Shown piece by piece: positions 45,382-54,739 of a DNA stretch of 64,000 bases; within the stretch, counting starts at the first letter, position 1, and each line of letters opens with the position of its first letter. Position numbers and translations under genes: made by a program. Below the pieces are notes generated by a model. It ran no database searches, had not been told where the DNA came from, and worked only from the letters and a program-made list of their open reading frames with translations. Source of the DNA: Caballeronia ptereochthonis (GTDB lineage: Bacteria; Pseudomonadota; Gammaproteobacteria; Burkholderiales; Burkholderiaceae); contig NZ_FCOB02000011.1 in NCBI RefSeq assembly GCF_001545075.1, positions 124,001 through 188,000 of the forward strand. The letters are read 5' to 3'.

Positions 45382-46809
45382 TCAGGCCTCGAGCTGCTCC
45401 AGCACCTTGCCCTTCGTCTCGATGCCCAGGTAGTGCACCGCCACCGCCGCGACGAGCGGCACCGCGGCGAGCGCGTAGAACGCGACATTCATATTCCCGC
45501 CCATCAGCGTCTTGCCGACGAGCGCTGGCGCGAAGATCGCCGCGATCTTGAGCCATGCGCCGCCGAGGCCGCATCCGAAGGCGCGGATGCTCGTCGGATA
45601 GAGCTCGGGCGTATAGACGTACGCGGTGATGAAGCCGCATGCCATGAAGCCGAGCGCGAGCGCGCAGAAGGTGGCGACCACATACACCGACTGCGTGACG
45701 AACACGCCCGCACACACGAGCGACACGGCGCACAGCACGAACGACCAGTTGATGACCGGCTTGCGTCCGACCTTGTCGACGATCAGCGCGCAGGTCAGCG
45801 AGCCGAGCACGCCGAGCACGGACGCCGCCACCGCGAGATTCAGCGCGAGCTGCAACGGCGCATGGTAGACGGTCTTGTAGATCGTCGGCAGCCAGGTCGA
45901 GAGGCCGTACTGAATCACGCCGCACGTCATCCACAGGAGCGCGACCGCAATCGTGCGCTTCAGATATGCCGGGCCGATCAGATCGAGGCGGCGGCGCTTC
46001 GGATGACGGTTCGCCATCGCTTCGAAATCCGCGAGATTGCCGAGCGGCGGCAACGGGCTCTTGACGGTCGCTTCGAAGGCGGCGAGCGCATCGCCCGCTT
46101 CGCGCATGCGGCCGCGTTCGCCGAGCCAGCGCGGCGACTCCGGCACCAGCGTGCGCAACAGGAAGAACAACACGAGCGGCACGCCGCCGATGAAGTACAT
46201 CGCTTCCCAGCCGAAGCGCGGCACGATCCACGCGCCGAGCGCATTCGAGGCGAGCAGGCCGATCGGGAACACGATCTCGTAGAGCAGCACGAAGCGGCCG
46301 CGTCCATGCGCGCGCGTGATCTCGTTGATGTAGGTCGCCGCCACCGGCAACTCGCCGCCGAGCCCGAGCCCCTGAACGATGCGCAAAGCGACGAACATCG
46401 CGAACGAAGGCGCGAAGCCGCACGCGATGCTCGTCAGGCCGATGATGCCCGAACTCCACGCGATCGAGCGCACGCGGCCGTAGCGTTCCGCGAGCGACGG
46501 AAACAGGAACGCGCCGATCAACTGCCCGATGGAACCCGACGCGATCAGGAAACCGACTTGCCCCGGCGTGAGCCCCCATTTCTGAATGAGCAGCGGCAAG
46601 GTGGCTGCGATGACGATGACGTCGAAGCCATCGAAGAAAGTCGCGGCGCCGATCAGAATGCGCGCGCGCACCTGCATCGCGTTGGCGGGAAGCCGTTCGA
46701 TGCGCGCGATGATCGATCCCTTCGTCACCGCGTGAGCGGCAGCGCCCGCGTCGGCGACGGTGGTGGCGATGCCGCCGTTCCCGGCGACCGTGTTGCCCAA
46801 TGTCCTCAT
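45382..46809 (-). CDS. MFS transporter (aromatic acid/metabolite:H+ symporter type)
   Basis: 475 residues with 12 helices after a 40-residue hydrophilic N-terminus. RILIGAATFFDGFDVIVIAATLPLLIQKWGLTPGQVGFLI is typical of the sugar-like/aromatic-acid symporter branch (DGFD motif in helix 1). SLAERYGRVRS and VDKVGRKPV are the repeated MFS loop motifs. YVYTPELYPTSIRAFGCGLGGAW is the helix-10/11 signature. Last gene of the Rieske operon, 31 bases after the ferredoxin reductase, so it probably imports the operon's substrate. Confidence 0.87.
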   Translation of the reverse strand: MRTLGNTVAGNGGIATTVADAGAAAHAVTKGSIIARIERLPANAMQVRARILIGAATFFDGFDVIVIAATLPLLIQKWGLTPGQVGFLIASGSIGQLIGAFLFPSLAERYGRVRSIAWSSGIIGLTSIACGFAPSFAMFVALRIVQGLGLGGELPVAATYINEITRAHGRGRFVLLYEIVFPIGLLASNALGAWIVPRFGWEAMYFIGGVPLVLFFLLRTLVPESPRWLGERGRMREAGDALAAFEATVKSPLPPLGNLADFEAMANRHPKRRRLDLIGPAYLKRTIAVALLWMTCGVIQYGLSTWLPTIYKTVYHAPLQLALNLAVAASVLGVLGSLTCALIVDKVGRKPVINWSFVLCAVSLVCAGVFVTQSVYVVATFCALALGFMACGFITAYVYTPELYPTSIRAFGCGLGGAWLKIAAIFAPALVGKTLMGGNMNVAFYALAAVPLVAAVAVHYLGIETKGKVLEQLEA

Positions 46810-46840
46810 GCCTGCTCCTGAGTGATCCCGTAACGTGTGG

Positions 46841-48076
46841 TTATGCGAGCGCCCTGGCGGTGTCGGCGAGCGCCGCGATATCCACCGAGCGCCCCTGGCT
46901 CATCCATTTCTTGGCGACCTTCAGATCGCGCGTCGCGTTGATCGCGATGACGCCGCGCAGCGCGTCGCCCTCAAAGAAGAACAGCGACGCGCGCCGAGCG
47001 TCCAGATCGCCGCGCACCACCGGTGTCGCGCCCGGCGGAATATCGCCGAGGATTTGCAGATTCACGTCGTACTGATCCGACCAGAACCACGGAATCTCGG
47101 CATACGGCGTGCGCACGCCGAGCACCGCGCGCGCGGTGGCGATCGCCTGGTTCTGCGCGTTCGCCCACGATTCGAGGCGCACGCGGCGCTTCAGCCACGC
47201 GTTCGGATGATTGGCGACATCGCCGCAAGCGAACACGCGCGCGTCGTTGGTTGCGCCGAACTCGTCGACGACGATGCCGTCGTTCACCGCGATCCCCGCG
47301 TGCTCCGCGATCGCCGTATGCGGCGTCAGGCCGATACCCGCGACGGCGAAGTCCGCGTCGAGCGACGTGCCGTCGGCGAGTCGCGCGCGCACGCCGCCTT
47401 CGTGATCGTCGAGCGAGACGAGCGTTGCGTTCAGACGCACATCGACGCCGTTGTCGCGATGCAGCTTCAGCAGGAAATCGGAGACGCTTTCAGGCACCGA
47501 GCGCCCGCACAGACGCGGCGCGCCTTCGATCACCGTCACCTCGACGCCGAGCTTGCGCGCGGTCGCCGCCACTTCGAGCCCGATCCAGCCGCCGCCGATC
47601 ACGAGCAGGCGCTTGCTGTGGCTTGCGCGCAGGCGCTTGCCGATGACGAGCGCATCGTCGAGCGTGCGCAGATAGGCGAGATGCGAGGTCTTCACGAGCG
47701 ATTCCGGCAGACGCCGCGCGGCGCCGCCCGTCGCGATGACGACGCGGTCGTATTGCACTTCGCGACCGCTCGCGGTGCGCACGATGCGCGCTTCGCGATC
47801 GATCGAAGCCGCGCATTCCGGCTGCCATGCTTCCACGTCGAGTTCGGCGAATGCGTCGTGATCGACGAGACGCACGGTATCGATATCCGCTTCGCCCGCG
47901 AGCACGGCCTTCGACAAGGGCGGACGCTCGTAGGGCAGATGAATCTCGTCTGCGATCATCACGAGGCGTCCGTCGAAGCCTTCCTTCCGCAAGGTCTTCA
48001 CGATCCATCCGGCCGCCTGCCCGCCGCCGATTACCACCACTGTGCGCGGCGCCTCCAGTTCGTTGATCTCAGCCAT
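46841..48076 (-). CDS. Ferredoxin reductase component of the Rieske oxygenase
   Basis: 411 residues. FAD-binding TVVVIGGGQAAGWIVKTLRKEGFDGRLVMI, the family block PYERPPLSKAVLAGE, NAD-binding LLVIGGGWIGLEVAATARKLGVEVTVIE and FACGDVANHPN define the BphA4/HcaD/AndAa type of NADH:ferredoxin reductase. It passes electrons from NADH to the Rieske ferredoxin encoded at the other end of the operon. Overlaps the VOC gene upstream by 8 bases. Confidence 0.92.
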   Translation of the reverse strand: MAEINELEAPRTVVVIGGGQAAGWIVKTLRKEGFDGRLVMIADEIHLPYERPPLSKAVLAGEADIDTVRLVDHDAFAELDVEAWQPECAASIDREARIVRTASGREVQYDRVVIATGGAARRLPESLVKTSHLAYLRTLDDALVIGKRLRASHSKRLLVIGGGWIGLEVAATARKLGVEVTVIEGAPRLCGRSVPESVSDFLLKLHRDNGVDVRLNATLVSLDDHEGGVRARLADGTSLDADFAVAGIGLTPHTAIAEHAGIAVNDGIVVDEFGATNDARVFACGDVANHPNAWLKRRVRLESWANAQNQAIATARAVLGVRTPYAEIPWFWSDQYDVNLQILGDIPPGATPVVRGDLDARRASLFFFEGDALRGVIAINATRDLKVAKKWMSQGRSVDIAALADTARALA

Positions 48077-49034
48077 TTTTCCGCTCCGTCATGAACTTGC
48101 CTTCGGGCGCCTTCGCGTCTTTCTGGCGGCGCGTGTGGCCGTCGAGACCGCCGTCGACGGCCCATTCGGCGAACACGGTCGGACCGGGTTCGAAATCGCG
48201 CGGCTGCCACTCGGGCGTGAGCACGTCTTCATCCGCGTAGTACTCGATGAGACCGCCCGCCGGATTCTTGAAGTACCAGAAGTACGCCGACGAAACGGGA
48301 TGACGTCCCGGTCCGAGTTGCGTGGTCCAGCCGCACCGGCTGATGTGAAGACCGCCGCCGAACACTTCGTGGATATCGCGCACGGTGAACGCAACGTGAT
48401 TCAGGCCGCGCTTGCCATCGGGCAGTTGCAGCAGGAACAGGTCGTGATGCCCGCCGTGCGGCGCGCAGCGCATGAACGCACCGCGGCCCGGATAACGGTC
48501 GGACGTCTCGAAGCCGAGCAGCTCGTGATAGAACTTCTCCTGCTCCGCGACGCAGTTCGTGAAGAACACGACGTGCCCCACTTCGACCGGTTCCGCGCGT
48601 TCATAGACCGGGCTCGGCGTATCGACGCGCAGGGTTTGTCCCCACACGTTCGAAGGCGAGCCCTTCACGTCGATGTCGCGCTTCTTCGTCACTTCAACGC
48701 GAATCGCCATGCCGTTCGGATCGATGCAGCCCACTGCATCGTCGGTCTCGAAGTGGCCGGGCTGGCCCGCGAAGCGTCCGCGCAATCCGTCCAGCTCGGC
48801 GCGCGTCGCGACGCCCCACGTCACTTCGCGCAGCGTCGGGCCGCCTTCGAAGGCGGGCGGAAGCGTCGGGTCGCTCGCGAGCGCGAGCAGCACTTCGCAG
48901 CCGTTCAGGGTTTCGAAACACGCGCGCGTCTCGTCGTGCGCGACTTCCTTCAGGCCCCAGTCGACGAAGAAGCGCCGGCAGGTGTCGAGGTCCGTCACGC
49001 CGTAAGTGATTCGTTCGATGCCAAGGATGGTCAT
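48069..49034 (-). CDS. Extradiol-type VOC dioxygenase
   Basis: 321 residues with two VOC modules. The C-terminal module keeps the 2-His-1-Glu metal set: His154 (VGHVVFF), His213 (LNHVAFTV) and Glu264 (GLIEYYAD). This is the arrangement of type-I extradiol catechol dioxygenases. The text GRGAFMRCAPHGGHHDLFLLQ is also typical of this class. It probably opens the ring made by the Rieske oxygenase and a dehydrogenase, but its exact diol substrate is unknown. Confidence 0.85.
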   Translation of the reverse strand: MTILGIERITYGVTDLDTCRRFFVDWGLKEVAHDETRACFETLNGCEVLLALASDPTLPPAFEGGPTLREVTWGVATRAELDGLRGRFAGQPGHFETDDAVGCIDPNGMAIRVEVTKKRDIDVKGSPSNVWGQTLRVDTPSPVYERAEPVEVGHVVFFTNCVAEQEKFYHELLGFETSDRYPGRGAFMRCAPHGGHHDLFLLQLPDGKRGLNHVAFTVRDIHEVFGGGLHISRCGWTTQLGPGRHPVSSAYFWYFKNPAGGLIEYYADEDVLTPEWQPRDFEPGPTVFAEWAVDGGLDGHTRRQKDAKAPEGKFMTERKNG

Positions 49035-49053
49035 AGCCGCCTCGTCAATTCGC

Positions 49054-50544
49054 TCAGTTGGCCCACGGCAGCGGGGCGTCGTTCAAGCCCCAGTACAGGC
49101 TCTTCTGCTGCATGTACTCGCGCAGGCCGAGGCGGCCTTTCTCGCGTCCCATGCCGCTGTCCTTCCAGCCGCCGAAAGGCGTCGAAATCGAAAACTGCTT
49201 GTAGGTGTTGATCCACACCGTGCCCGTCGCGAGTGCGCGGGCCGTGCGCCAGGCGCGCTTGTAGTCGCGCGTCCAAATGCCGGCGGCGAGGCCGAACACG
49301 GAGTCGTTCGCTTGCTGCAGCAGCGCGGATTCGTCGTCGAAGGGCAGCGCGGCGAGCACCGGGCCGAAGATTTCCTCCTGGCACATGCGTGCTTCGTTGC
49401 TCAGGCCTTCGATGATCGTCGGCAGATAGAAGAAGCCCTTCTCGCGGCCATCGCCCGTGGGACGCTCGCCGCCGCACAGGAGCGTGCCGCCTTCTTCGAG
49501 ACCGAGCGCGACATATCGTTCGATGCCTTCGCGATGCTGCGCGGTGATGAGCGGGCCCATCTGCGTGTTCTCCCGTGTCGGGTCGCCGACGCGCAGCTTG
49601 CGCGCGCCATCCACGAGCCGCGCCATGAACTCGCCGTACACCTTGCGCTCGACGAACAGGCGCGACCCCGCGATGCACGATTCGCCCGACGAGCTGAAGA
49701 TGCCGTACAGCACGCCGTTTACCGCGTGATCGAGATCGGCATCGGCATAGACGATGGTCGGCGACTTGCCGCCCAGTTCGAGCGACACCGGCATCAGCTT
49801 TTCCGCCGCGAGACGCGCAATGCCGCGTCCCACTTCGGTGCCGCCCGTGAACGCGACTTTCTTCACGAGCGGATGACGCACGAGTGCGTCGCCGATCACG
49901 GAGCCCTTGCCGGGCAGCACGCTCACGATGCCGTGCGGCACGCCCGCTTCCTCGCAGATGCGCGCCAGCGCGAGCGATGCGAGCGGCGTCACTTCGGCGG
50001 GCTTCAGGACGACCGCGTTGCCCGCGGCGAGCGCGGGCGCGAGCTTCTGCGCATCGGAGGCGATCGGCGAATTCCACGGCGTGATGGCCGCGACGACGCC
50101 GAGCGGCTCGTGCACGCTCATCGTCAGATAGTCGCCGCGCGAGGGCGTGAGTTCTTCTTCGAGCGTTTCGAGGCACGCCGCGAAGTAGCGAAACGTATTC
50201 GCCGCGCTCGTGACGAGCGCGCGCGTTTCGCTGATCGGCTTGCCGTTGTCGCGGCGCTGCAGTTGCGCAAGCGCTTCGTGACGCGCTTCGATCAGGCTCG
50301 CGATGCGATGCAGAACCGCAGCGCGTTGATGTGCCTTCAATCCGGCCCAATCCGCCTTTCTATAAGCACGATCCGCGAGCTCGACGGCTTCGCGCGCATC
50401 GTCGGCGTTCGCCGTGCTGATCTCCGCGTTGACCGATTGATCGGCGGGATAAATGCTCGTGTAGCTGTTGCCACGGCCCTTGCGCCAAACGCCGCCGAGG
50501 AAGATATCGCCGGACGTGACGAGCGAGGTGTCGGGATGATTCAT
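49054..50544 (-). CDS. NAD(P)-dependent aldehyde dehydrogenase
   Basis: 496 residues. VVAAITPWNSPIASDAQKLAPALAAGNAVVLKPAEVTP binds the cofactor, Glu256 (SLELGGKSP) is the general base and Cys290 (SSGESCIAGSR) the nucleophile. It is a full-length, intact non-acylating aldehyde dehydrogenase, close in pattern to betaine/hydroxymuconic semialdehyde types. In the operon it could oxidise an aldehyde made by the ThDP enzyme or a ring-cleavage semialdehyde. Gap of 21 bases after the NadX-like gene. Confidence 0.9.
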   Translation of the reverse strand: MNHPDTSLVTSGDIFLGGVWRKGRGNSYTSIYPADQSVNAEISTANADDAREAVELADRAYRKADWAGLKAHQRAAVLHRIASLIEARHEALAQLQRRDNGKPISETRALVTSAANTFRYFAACLETLEEELTPSRGDYLTMSVHEPLGVVAAITPWNSPIASDAQKLAPALAAGNAVVLKPAEVTPLASLALARICEEAGVPHGIVSVLPGKGSVIGDALVRHPLVKKVAFTGGTEVGRGIARLAAEKLMPVSLELGGKSPTIVYADADLDHAVNGVLYGIFSSSGESCIAGSRLFVERKVYGEFMARLVDGARKLRVGDPTRENTQMGPLITAQHREGIERYVALGLEEGGTLLCGGERPTGDGREKGFFYLPTIIEGLSNEARMCQEEIFGPVLAALPFDDESALLQQANDSVFGLAAGIWTRDYKRAWRTARALATGTVWINTYKQFSISTPFGGWKDSGMGREKGRLGLREYMQQKSLYWGLNDAPLPWAN

Positions 50545-50565
50545 GTCTCTCAGGCTCCTTCGGGT

Positions 50566-51399
50566 TCAGATCACGCAGCGCGCGGCGAGATTGCGCAACG
50601 CGCGGATCGCGCTGAACGCGGTGAGCGCGGATGTCTTGGGGTTCGACGGCAGCGGCTTGCCGCACATTTCGAGCGACATCTCACCGAACGCGCCGCGCGC
50701 GACGATGCGATGCACATTGCGCTCGACCGCCGGATCGGCGATCAGGCGCACGCGCGTGCCGTCGAGACCGAGGCCCGCGAGCGCGATGGTCGCCGCGACG
50801 TTCGCGTTCCTCGGATAGAGGCGGGCGGCGTCGCGCGCGCTGCCTTCGAAGATCACCTTCTCTTCGGTCAGCGACCTGAGATCGCAGACGCCTTCCGCAG
50901 GCGTGCCGAGCCAGCCGAGCGGCGGCTTGCGGCCCGTGTACTGCACCTCGTCGAGGCCGCCTTCCTTCGCTGCGGCGAGCGCATCGATGCCGCCGATCGC
51001 GCCGGAAAGCAGCGTGATGGTGGCCGCGCCTTCATCGGCCGCATTCGACAGCGCATCGAGCAAGCCGGCCTCCGACAGCGCGCCGATGGATGCAACCGCG
51101 CAATCCGTGCCCGATTTCAAGAGCGGCACGACATGATCGACGAGCGCCGCATGCCCCGCGCATTCGAGCGCGAATTCCGGGCGACTCGCGAGCGCGTCGA
51201 CGTGCGATACGACATCGACGCCATCGCCGAGCAGCGAGCGCACCTGATCGCGATCGCGCTCCGGCACGATCACATGCGAGATGCGCACGTGCGGATCGTT
51301 GTCGAGCGCGCGATACACCGCCGAACCGATCGCGCCGAAGCCGATCATCGCGACGTCGATCGCGTGATTCGCATCGCGTAATGACCGAGGATCACGCAT
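50566..51399 (-). CDS. L-aspartate dehydrogenase-like enzyme (NadX family)
   Basis: 277 residues. The Rossmann start [20 protein letters not shown], then [47 protein letters not shown] and [27 protein letters not shown] follow the NadX pattern through to [31 protein letters not shown]. NadX enzymes interconvert aspartate and oxaloacetate (via iminoaspartate) with NAD(P). Its place in a ring-oxygenase operon is unusual; it may act on a related amino or keto acid. Overlaps the ThDP enzyme by 8 bases. Confidence 0.85.
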   Translation of the reverse strand: MRDPRSLRDANHAIDVAMIGFGAIGSAVYRALDNDPHVRISHVIVPERDRDQVRSLLGDGVDVVSHVDALASRPEFALECAGHAALVDHVVPLLKSGTDCAVASIGALSEAGLLDALSNAADEGAATITLLSGAIGGIDALAAAKEGGLDEVQYTGRKPPLGWLGTPAEGVCDLRSLTEEKVIFEGSARDAARLYPRNANVAATIALAGLGLDGTRVRLIADPAVERNVHRIVARGAFGEMSLEMCGKPLPSNPKTSALTAFSAIRALRNLAARCVI

Positions 51400-53059
51400 A
51401 TTCCGGCTCCTTCGGCTCTTCCTTCTTCACCGGCGGGCCCGCGAACGCGGTGGCGAACGAGCCGATCGACAGCATGTCCACTTCGACGAGCACCGGACCT
51501 TCGATTTCGAGCCCTTCCCGCACGATGTCATCGGCCTGATCGAGCGACGTGATGCGGCGATGCGCGAGACCGAGGCTCGCGCAGAACTGCGCGAAATCCG
51601 GCTGATGCAGATCGACGAACATGCGCCGTCCGCCATACTGCGCGTCCTGAATGTTGCGGATCACGCCGTAGCATTGATCGTTCATCAGCACGATCATGAC
51701 GTTGGCCTTTTCCTGAACGGCGGTCGCGAGTTCGCCGACGTTCACCATCAGACCGCCGTCGCCGACGAGGGCCACGGTCTTCTGGGCCGCGCCCGAGAGC
51801 GCCGCGCCGATCGCCATCTGCATGCCCTGACCGATGCCGCCGCCGAGCGCATGTACGCCCGCGCGCGGATTGAAGATCTTCAGCAGGCGATTGCCCCACG
51901 TGCTGTTCGAGATCGTGACGTCGCGCACCCAGTTGTAGTCGCGGCCCACGGCGCGCTGCAGGGAATCGACGAGGCGCTTGTACGGCCCGAGTCCCTTCGA
52001 TACTTCCGCGACGGCCATTTCGCGCGCGGCGGCGAGATCGCTCGCGAACGCCGGATCGACGCGGATGCGGCCTTCGAGCAGCGTCGCGAGTTCATCGAGC
52101 ACGGACGATGCATCGCCGTGCACGAAGAGGTCGTTGCGATAGCCGCGATTGTCCGCGAGCGCATCGGCGTCGATGCGATAGAGCGGCTGCGGCAGCGCGA
52201 GCTTGTACTTCAGCGTCTCGTTGCCGCGCAGACGCGAGCCGACGACGACGAGCGCATCGCAGGTCTTGTAGAACGCCTCGACGGACGGATGCACATTGAA
52301 CGCACCGAGCGTCGCGGGATGATCTTCAGGCAACACGCCGCGCCCCTGCACGCTGGTGACGACGCCGAAGCCCAGCTTCACCAGACGCTCGACGGCACTG
52401 CGCGCATGACGCGTGCCGCCGCCGAGCCACAGCAACGGACGGGTCGCCTTGGTCAGTGCCTCGGCGAGCTGCTTCACGCGCAGGCTGTCGTGCGAGAGCG
52501 TGCCGACGTGCGGCGCGGCGAGATCGGCGGGCCACTCGATTTCGGCGGCCTGAATGTCGATCGGAATCTCGACGCTGACCGGGCCGGCGGGCGCGGTCAG
52601 CGCGACGCGCACGGCTTCGCGGATCGTCGGCAACGCGGTCTCGACCGTGCGCACGCGATAGGCGGCCTTCGAGATGGATTGCAGCATCGAGAGTTGATCC
52701 GGTGCTTCGTGGATATAGGCCAGGTCCTGATCGAGATACTCCGTTTCGATCTGCCCGGTGATATGCACGAGCGCGGTGCCCGCCGTGAGCGCTTCGACCA
52801 TCGCGCCCGCCGCGTTGCCGGCGGCGGTGCCGGTGGAGGTGAACGCGACGCCCAGTTCGCCCGACACGCGCGCGAGGCCGTCGGCCATGTTGAGCGCGCC
52901 CGCTTCGCCGCGCGCGCCGACATAGCGGATGTTGCCGCGGCGGCCGATCGCATCGAGGATCGGCATGTTGTGAATCGAGATCACGCCGAACGCCGTGCGC
53001 ACGCCGCATTGTTCGAGGAACGCGGCAATCAGTTCGCCGACGGTGGTGGTTTTAGACAT
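51392..53059 (-). CDS. Thiamine-diphosphate enzyme (acetolactate synthase/decarboxylase-like)
   Basis: 555 residues. The N-terminal ThDP glutamate lies in [17 protein letters not shown] (Glu52). The central domain includes [14 protein letters not shown]. The C-terminal diphosphate motif [29 protein letters not shown] is a complete GDG-to-N ThDP/Mg site. Candidates are decarboxylase, carboligase or 2-hydroxyacyl lyase; substrate not readable. The C-terminus is Lys/Glu/Pro-rich ([14 protein letters not shown]). Start set at [10 protein letters not shown], which overlaps the SDR stop by 8 bases; the longer frame is a shadow of the SDR. Confidence 0.85.
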   Translation of the reverse strand: MSKTTTVGELIAAFLEQCGVRTAFGVISIHNMPILDAIGRRGNIRYVGARGEAGALNMADGLARVSGELGVAFTSTGTAAGNAAGAMVEALTAGTALVHITGQIETEYLDQDLAYIHEAPDQLSMLQSISKAAYRVRTVETALPTIREAVRVALTAPAGPVSVEIPIDIQAAEIEWPADLAAPHVGTLSHDSLRVKQLAEALTKATRPLLWLGGGTRHARSAVERLVKLGFGVVTSVQGRGVLPEDHPATLGAFNVHPSVEAFYKTCDALVVVGSRLRGNETLKYKLALPQPLYRIDADALADNRGYRNDLFVHGDASSVLDELATLLEGRIRVDPAFASDLAAAREMAVAEVSKGLGPYKRLVDSLQRAVGRDYNWVRDVTISNSTWGNRLLKIFNPRAGVHALGGGIGQGMQMAIGAALSGAAQKTVALVGDGGLMVNVGELATAVQEKANVMIVLMNDQCYGVIRNIQDAQYGGRRMFVDLHQPDFAQFCASLGLAHRRITSLDQADDIVREGLEIEGPVLVEVDMLSIGSFATAFAGPPVKKEEPKEPEYA

Positions 53060-53873
53060 GACGAGCAAAGCCTCCGGAAACATCGATATGGCTGCCGGTC
53101 GTGTACGACGACAGCGGCGTAGCGAGATAAAAGAGCGCTTGAGCGGCTTCTTCGGGAACCCCGAAGCGGCCGAGCGGAATGTTTTTCTTGCGCGCGAGCT
53201 CGGCGGTCCATTGCTCCCAGCTCTGGCGCGGCTCGGGGCTGTCGGTTGCAAGCTCGTTCAAGTAGTTCTGGTAGCGCCGCTTCCATTGCCCCGATTCGAC
53301 GATGCCGATCAGAATCGAATTCACGCGGATGCGTGGAGGCGCGAGTTCCGTCGCGAGCGATTTCACGAGGCTCAGCACGCCCGCGCGCGCGGACGATGTC
53401 GCGACCATATGCGGCTCGGGCTGCAACGCGAGCAGCGAGTTCACGCAGACGATCGCGGGCGATGGCGCTTCCTTGAGCATCGGCAGAAATGCGCGCGTCG
53501 GGCGGATGATGCTGAAGTACTTCAGTTCCAGTTCGTCGCGCCAGGCGTCGTCGGTGGTATCGGCGAAGGTGGAGACGCGGCCTTGTCCCGCGTTGTTCAC
53601 CAGCATGTCGACGCGGCCGAAGCGCGCCGTCACGCGTGCGGCGAATCGGGTCACTTGGTCCGCATCGAGCACGTCGCAGCGCGCCGCGAGCAGTTGCGCA
53701 TCGGGAAACTGCTTCTTCAGTGCTGCTTCCGCGGCTTCGAGCCGCTCGGCGTCGCGCCCGCAAATGGCGACGGATGCGCCCGCTTGCAAAAACAGGCGCG
53801 CGGTCGCGAAGCCGATGCCCGACGAGCCGCCCGTGACGACCGCGACGTGTCCTGTGAGATCGATCTGAATCAT
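53052..53873 (-). CDS. SDR-family protein lacking the catalytic Tyr and Lys
   Basis: 273 residues with a normal SDR cofactor site (VAVVTGGSSGIGFATARLF) and the NNAG motif (VDMLVNNAGQGRV). Ser146 stands at the usual place, but the YxxxK motif is replaced: HMVATSSARAGV puts Thr159 where Tyr belongs and Arg163 where Lys belongs. The family needs that pair for hydride transfer, so it may bind NAD(P) without classical catalysis, use another mechanism, or have a regulatory role. Overlaps both neighbours (ATGA to the IclR gene, 8 bases to the ThDP gene). Confidence 0.82.
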   Translation of the reverse strand: MIQIDLTGHVAVVTGGSSGIGFATARLFLQAGASVAICGRDAERLEAAEAALKKQFPDAQLLAARCDVLDADQVTRFAARVTARFGRVDMLVNNAGQGRVSTFADTTDDAWRDELELKYFSIIRPTRAFLPMLKEAPSPAIVCVNSLLALQPEPHMVATSSARAGVLSLVKSLATELAPPRIRVNSILIGIVESGQWKRRYQNYLNELATDSPEPRQSWEQWTAELARKKNIPLGRFGVPEEAAQALFYLATPLSSYTTGSHIDVSGGFARHV

Positions 53874-54739
53874 TGCAGCCCCAGAGACTTCATGTACCGA
53901 GTCGACACGGAGGACCGCGCGGCCGGACGATAGTTGAGACGCATTGAGAGCGCGTCGGCGGCTTCGCGGACCTTGTCGATGAGGCCGGTTTCGAGCAGCG
54001 CGGCATCGATCTCGGGACGCGGGATCGTCGTCGTGATGACGGCGACGATGCGTCCCGTGTCGTTGCGCACCGGCGCGGTGACCACCGAAATGCCGCGCTC
54101 GAACGACGACTGGCTGGTAGCAAAGCCGCGCTCGGCGTCTTCCTTCACGCGCTCGTAGAGTTCCTCGACCGTTTCGGGCGTCGACTTGGTGAAGCGCTCC
54201 AGATGCTCTTCGGGATAGAGCGCGCGCAATTCGTCGAGCGAGAGATCGCCCATCAGAACGTGACCATGCGTGGTGGCATGCGCGGGCAGGCGCGTGCCGA
54301 CGTTCACCTTCACCGAGCTGAAGATCGGCGCGTGGCTCTGCGCCTTCGCGACGAACACGACATCGCGGCCATCGCGAATGAGGATGTGACTCGTGAGACC
54401 GGTCGCGTCGCGCAGACCTTCGATGATCGGCAAGCCGAGATCGGTCAGTTCGAGCGAGCTCAGATATTCGAAGCCGAGGCGCAGGACGGCCACGCCCAGG
54501 CGATAGTTGCGGTCCTTGTCCGCGCGCTCCAGAAAGCCGAGCGATTCGAGCGTCTGCAGCAAACGGAAGACCGTCGTGCGTGGAATGCCGAGCCTGCGCG
54601 ACAGTTCGGGCGCGCCGAGCACCGGCTCGCGCGGCGAGAACTCGGTGAGGATCTTCAAACCGCGTTCGAGCCCCGGCACGATGTAGGTCGGTTCGCTCTT
54701 GTCGGCTTCATTGACGTTAGCGGCCTCGAGGGATGTCAT
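53870..54739 (-). CDS. IclR-family regulator inside the catabolic operon
   Basis: 289 residues. YIVPGLERGLKILTEFSPREPVLGAPELSRRLGIPRTTVFRLLQTLESLGFLERADKDRNYRLG is the winged helix of the IclR family. The effector domain has HGHVLMGDLSLDEL and SSFERGISVVTAPVRN. It is co-transcribed with the enzymes by overlaps on both sides, so its level should follow operon activity. It is a clear paralogue of the IclR protein at 60190-61104. Target is probably the palindrome upstream of the first operon gene. Confidence 0.9.
   Translation of the reverse strand: MTSLEAANVNEADKSEPTYIVPGLERGLKILTEFSPREPVLGAPELSRRLGIPRTTVFRLLQTLESLGFLERADKDRNYRLGVAVLRLGFEYLSSLELTDLGLPIIEGLRDATGLTSHILIRDGRDVVFVAKAQSHAPIFSSVKVNVGTRLPAHATTHGHVLMGDLSLDELRALYPEEHLERFTKSTPETVEELYERVKEDAERGFATSQSSFERGISVVTAPVRNDTGRIVAVITTTIPRPEIDAALLETGLIDKVREAADALSMRLNYRPAARSSVSTRYMKSLGLQ

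Noticed and set aside
49006..51381. 791-residue plus-strand frame opposite the aldehyde dehydrogenase and NadX-like genes
   Set aside because: Low-complexity Arg/Ala/Glu text crossing two real genes and their gap.
51392..53059. ThDP enzyme as sulfoacetaldehyde acetyltransferase (Xsc) completing the sau pathway
   Set aside because: Its N-terminal region does not show the Xsc-like opening, it is shorter than Xsc and it belongs to the Rieske operon 40 kb away.
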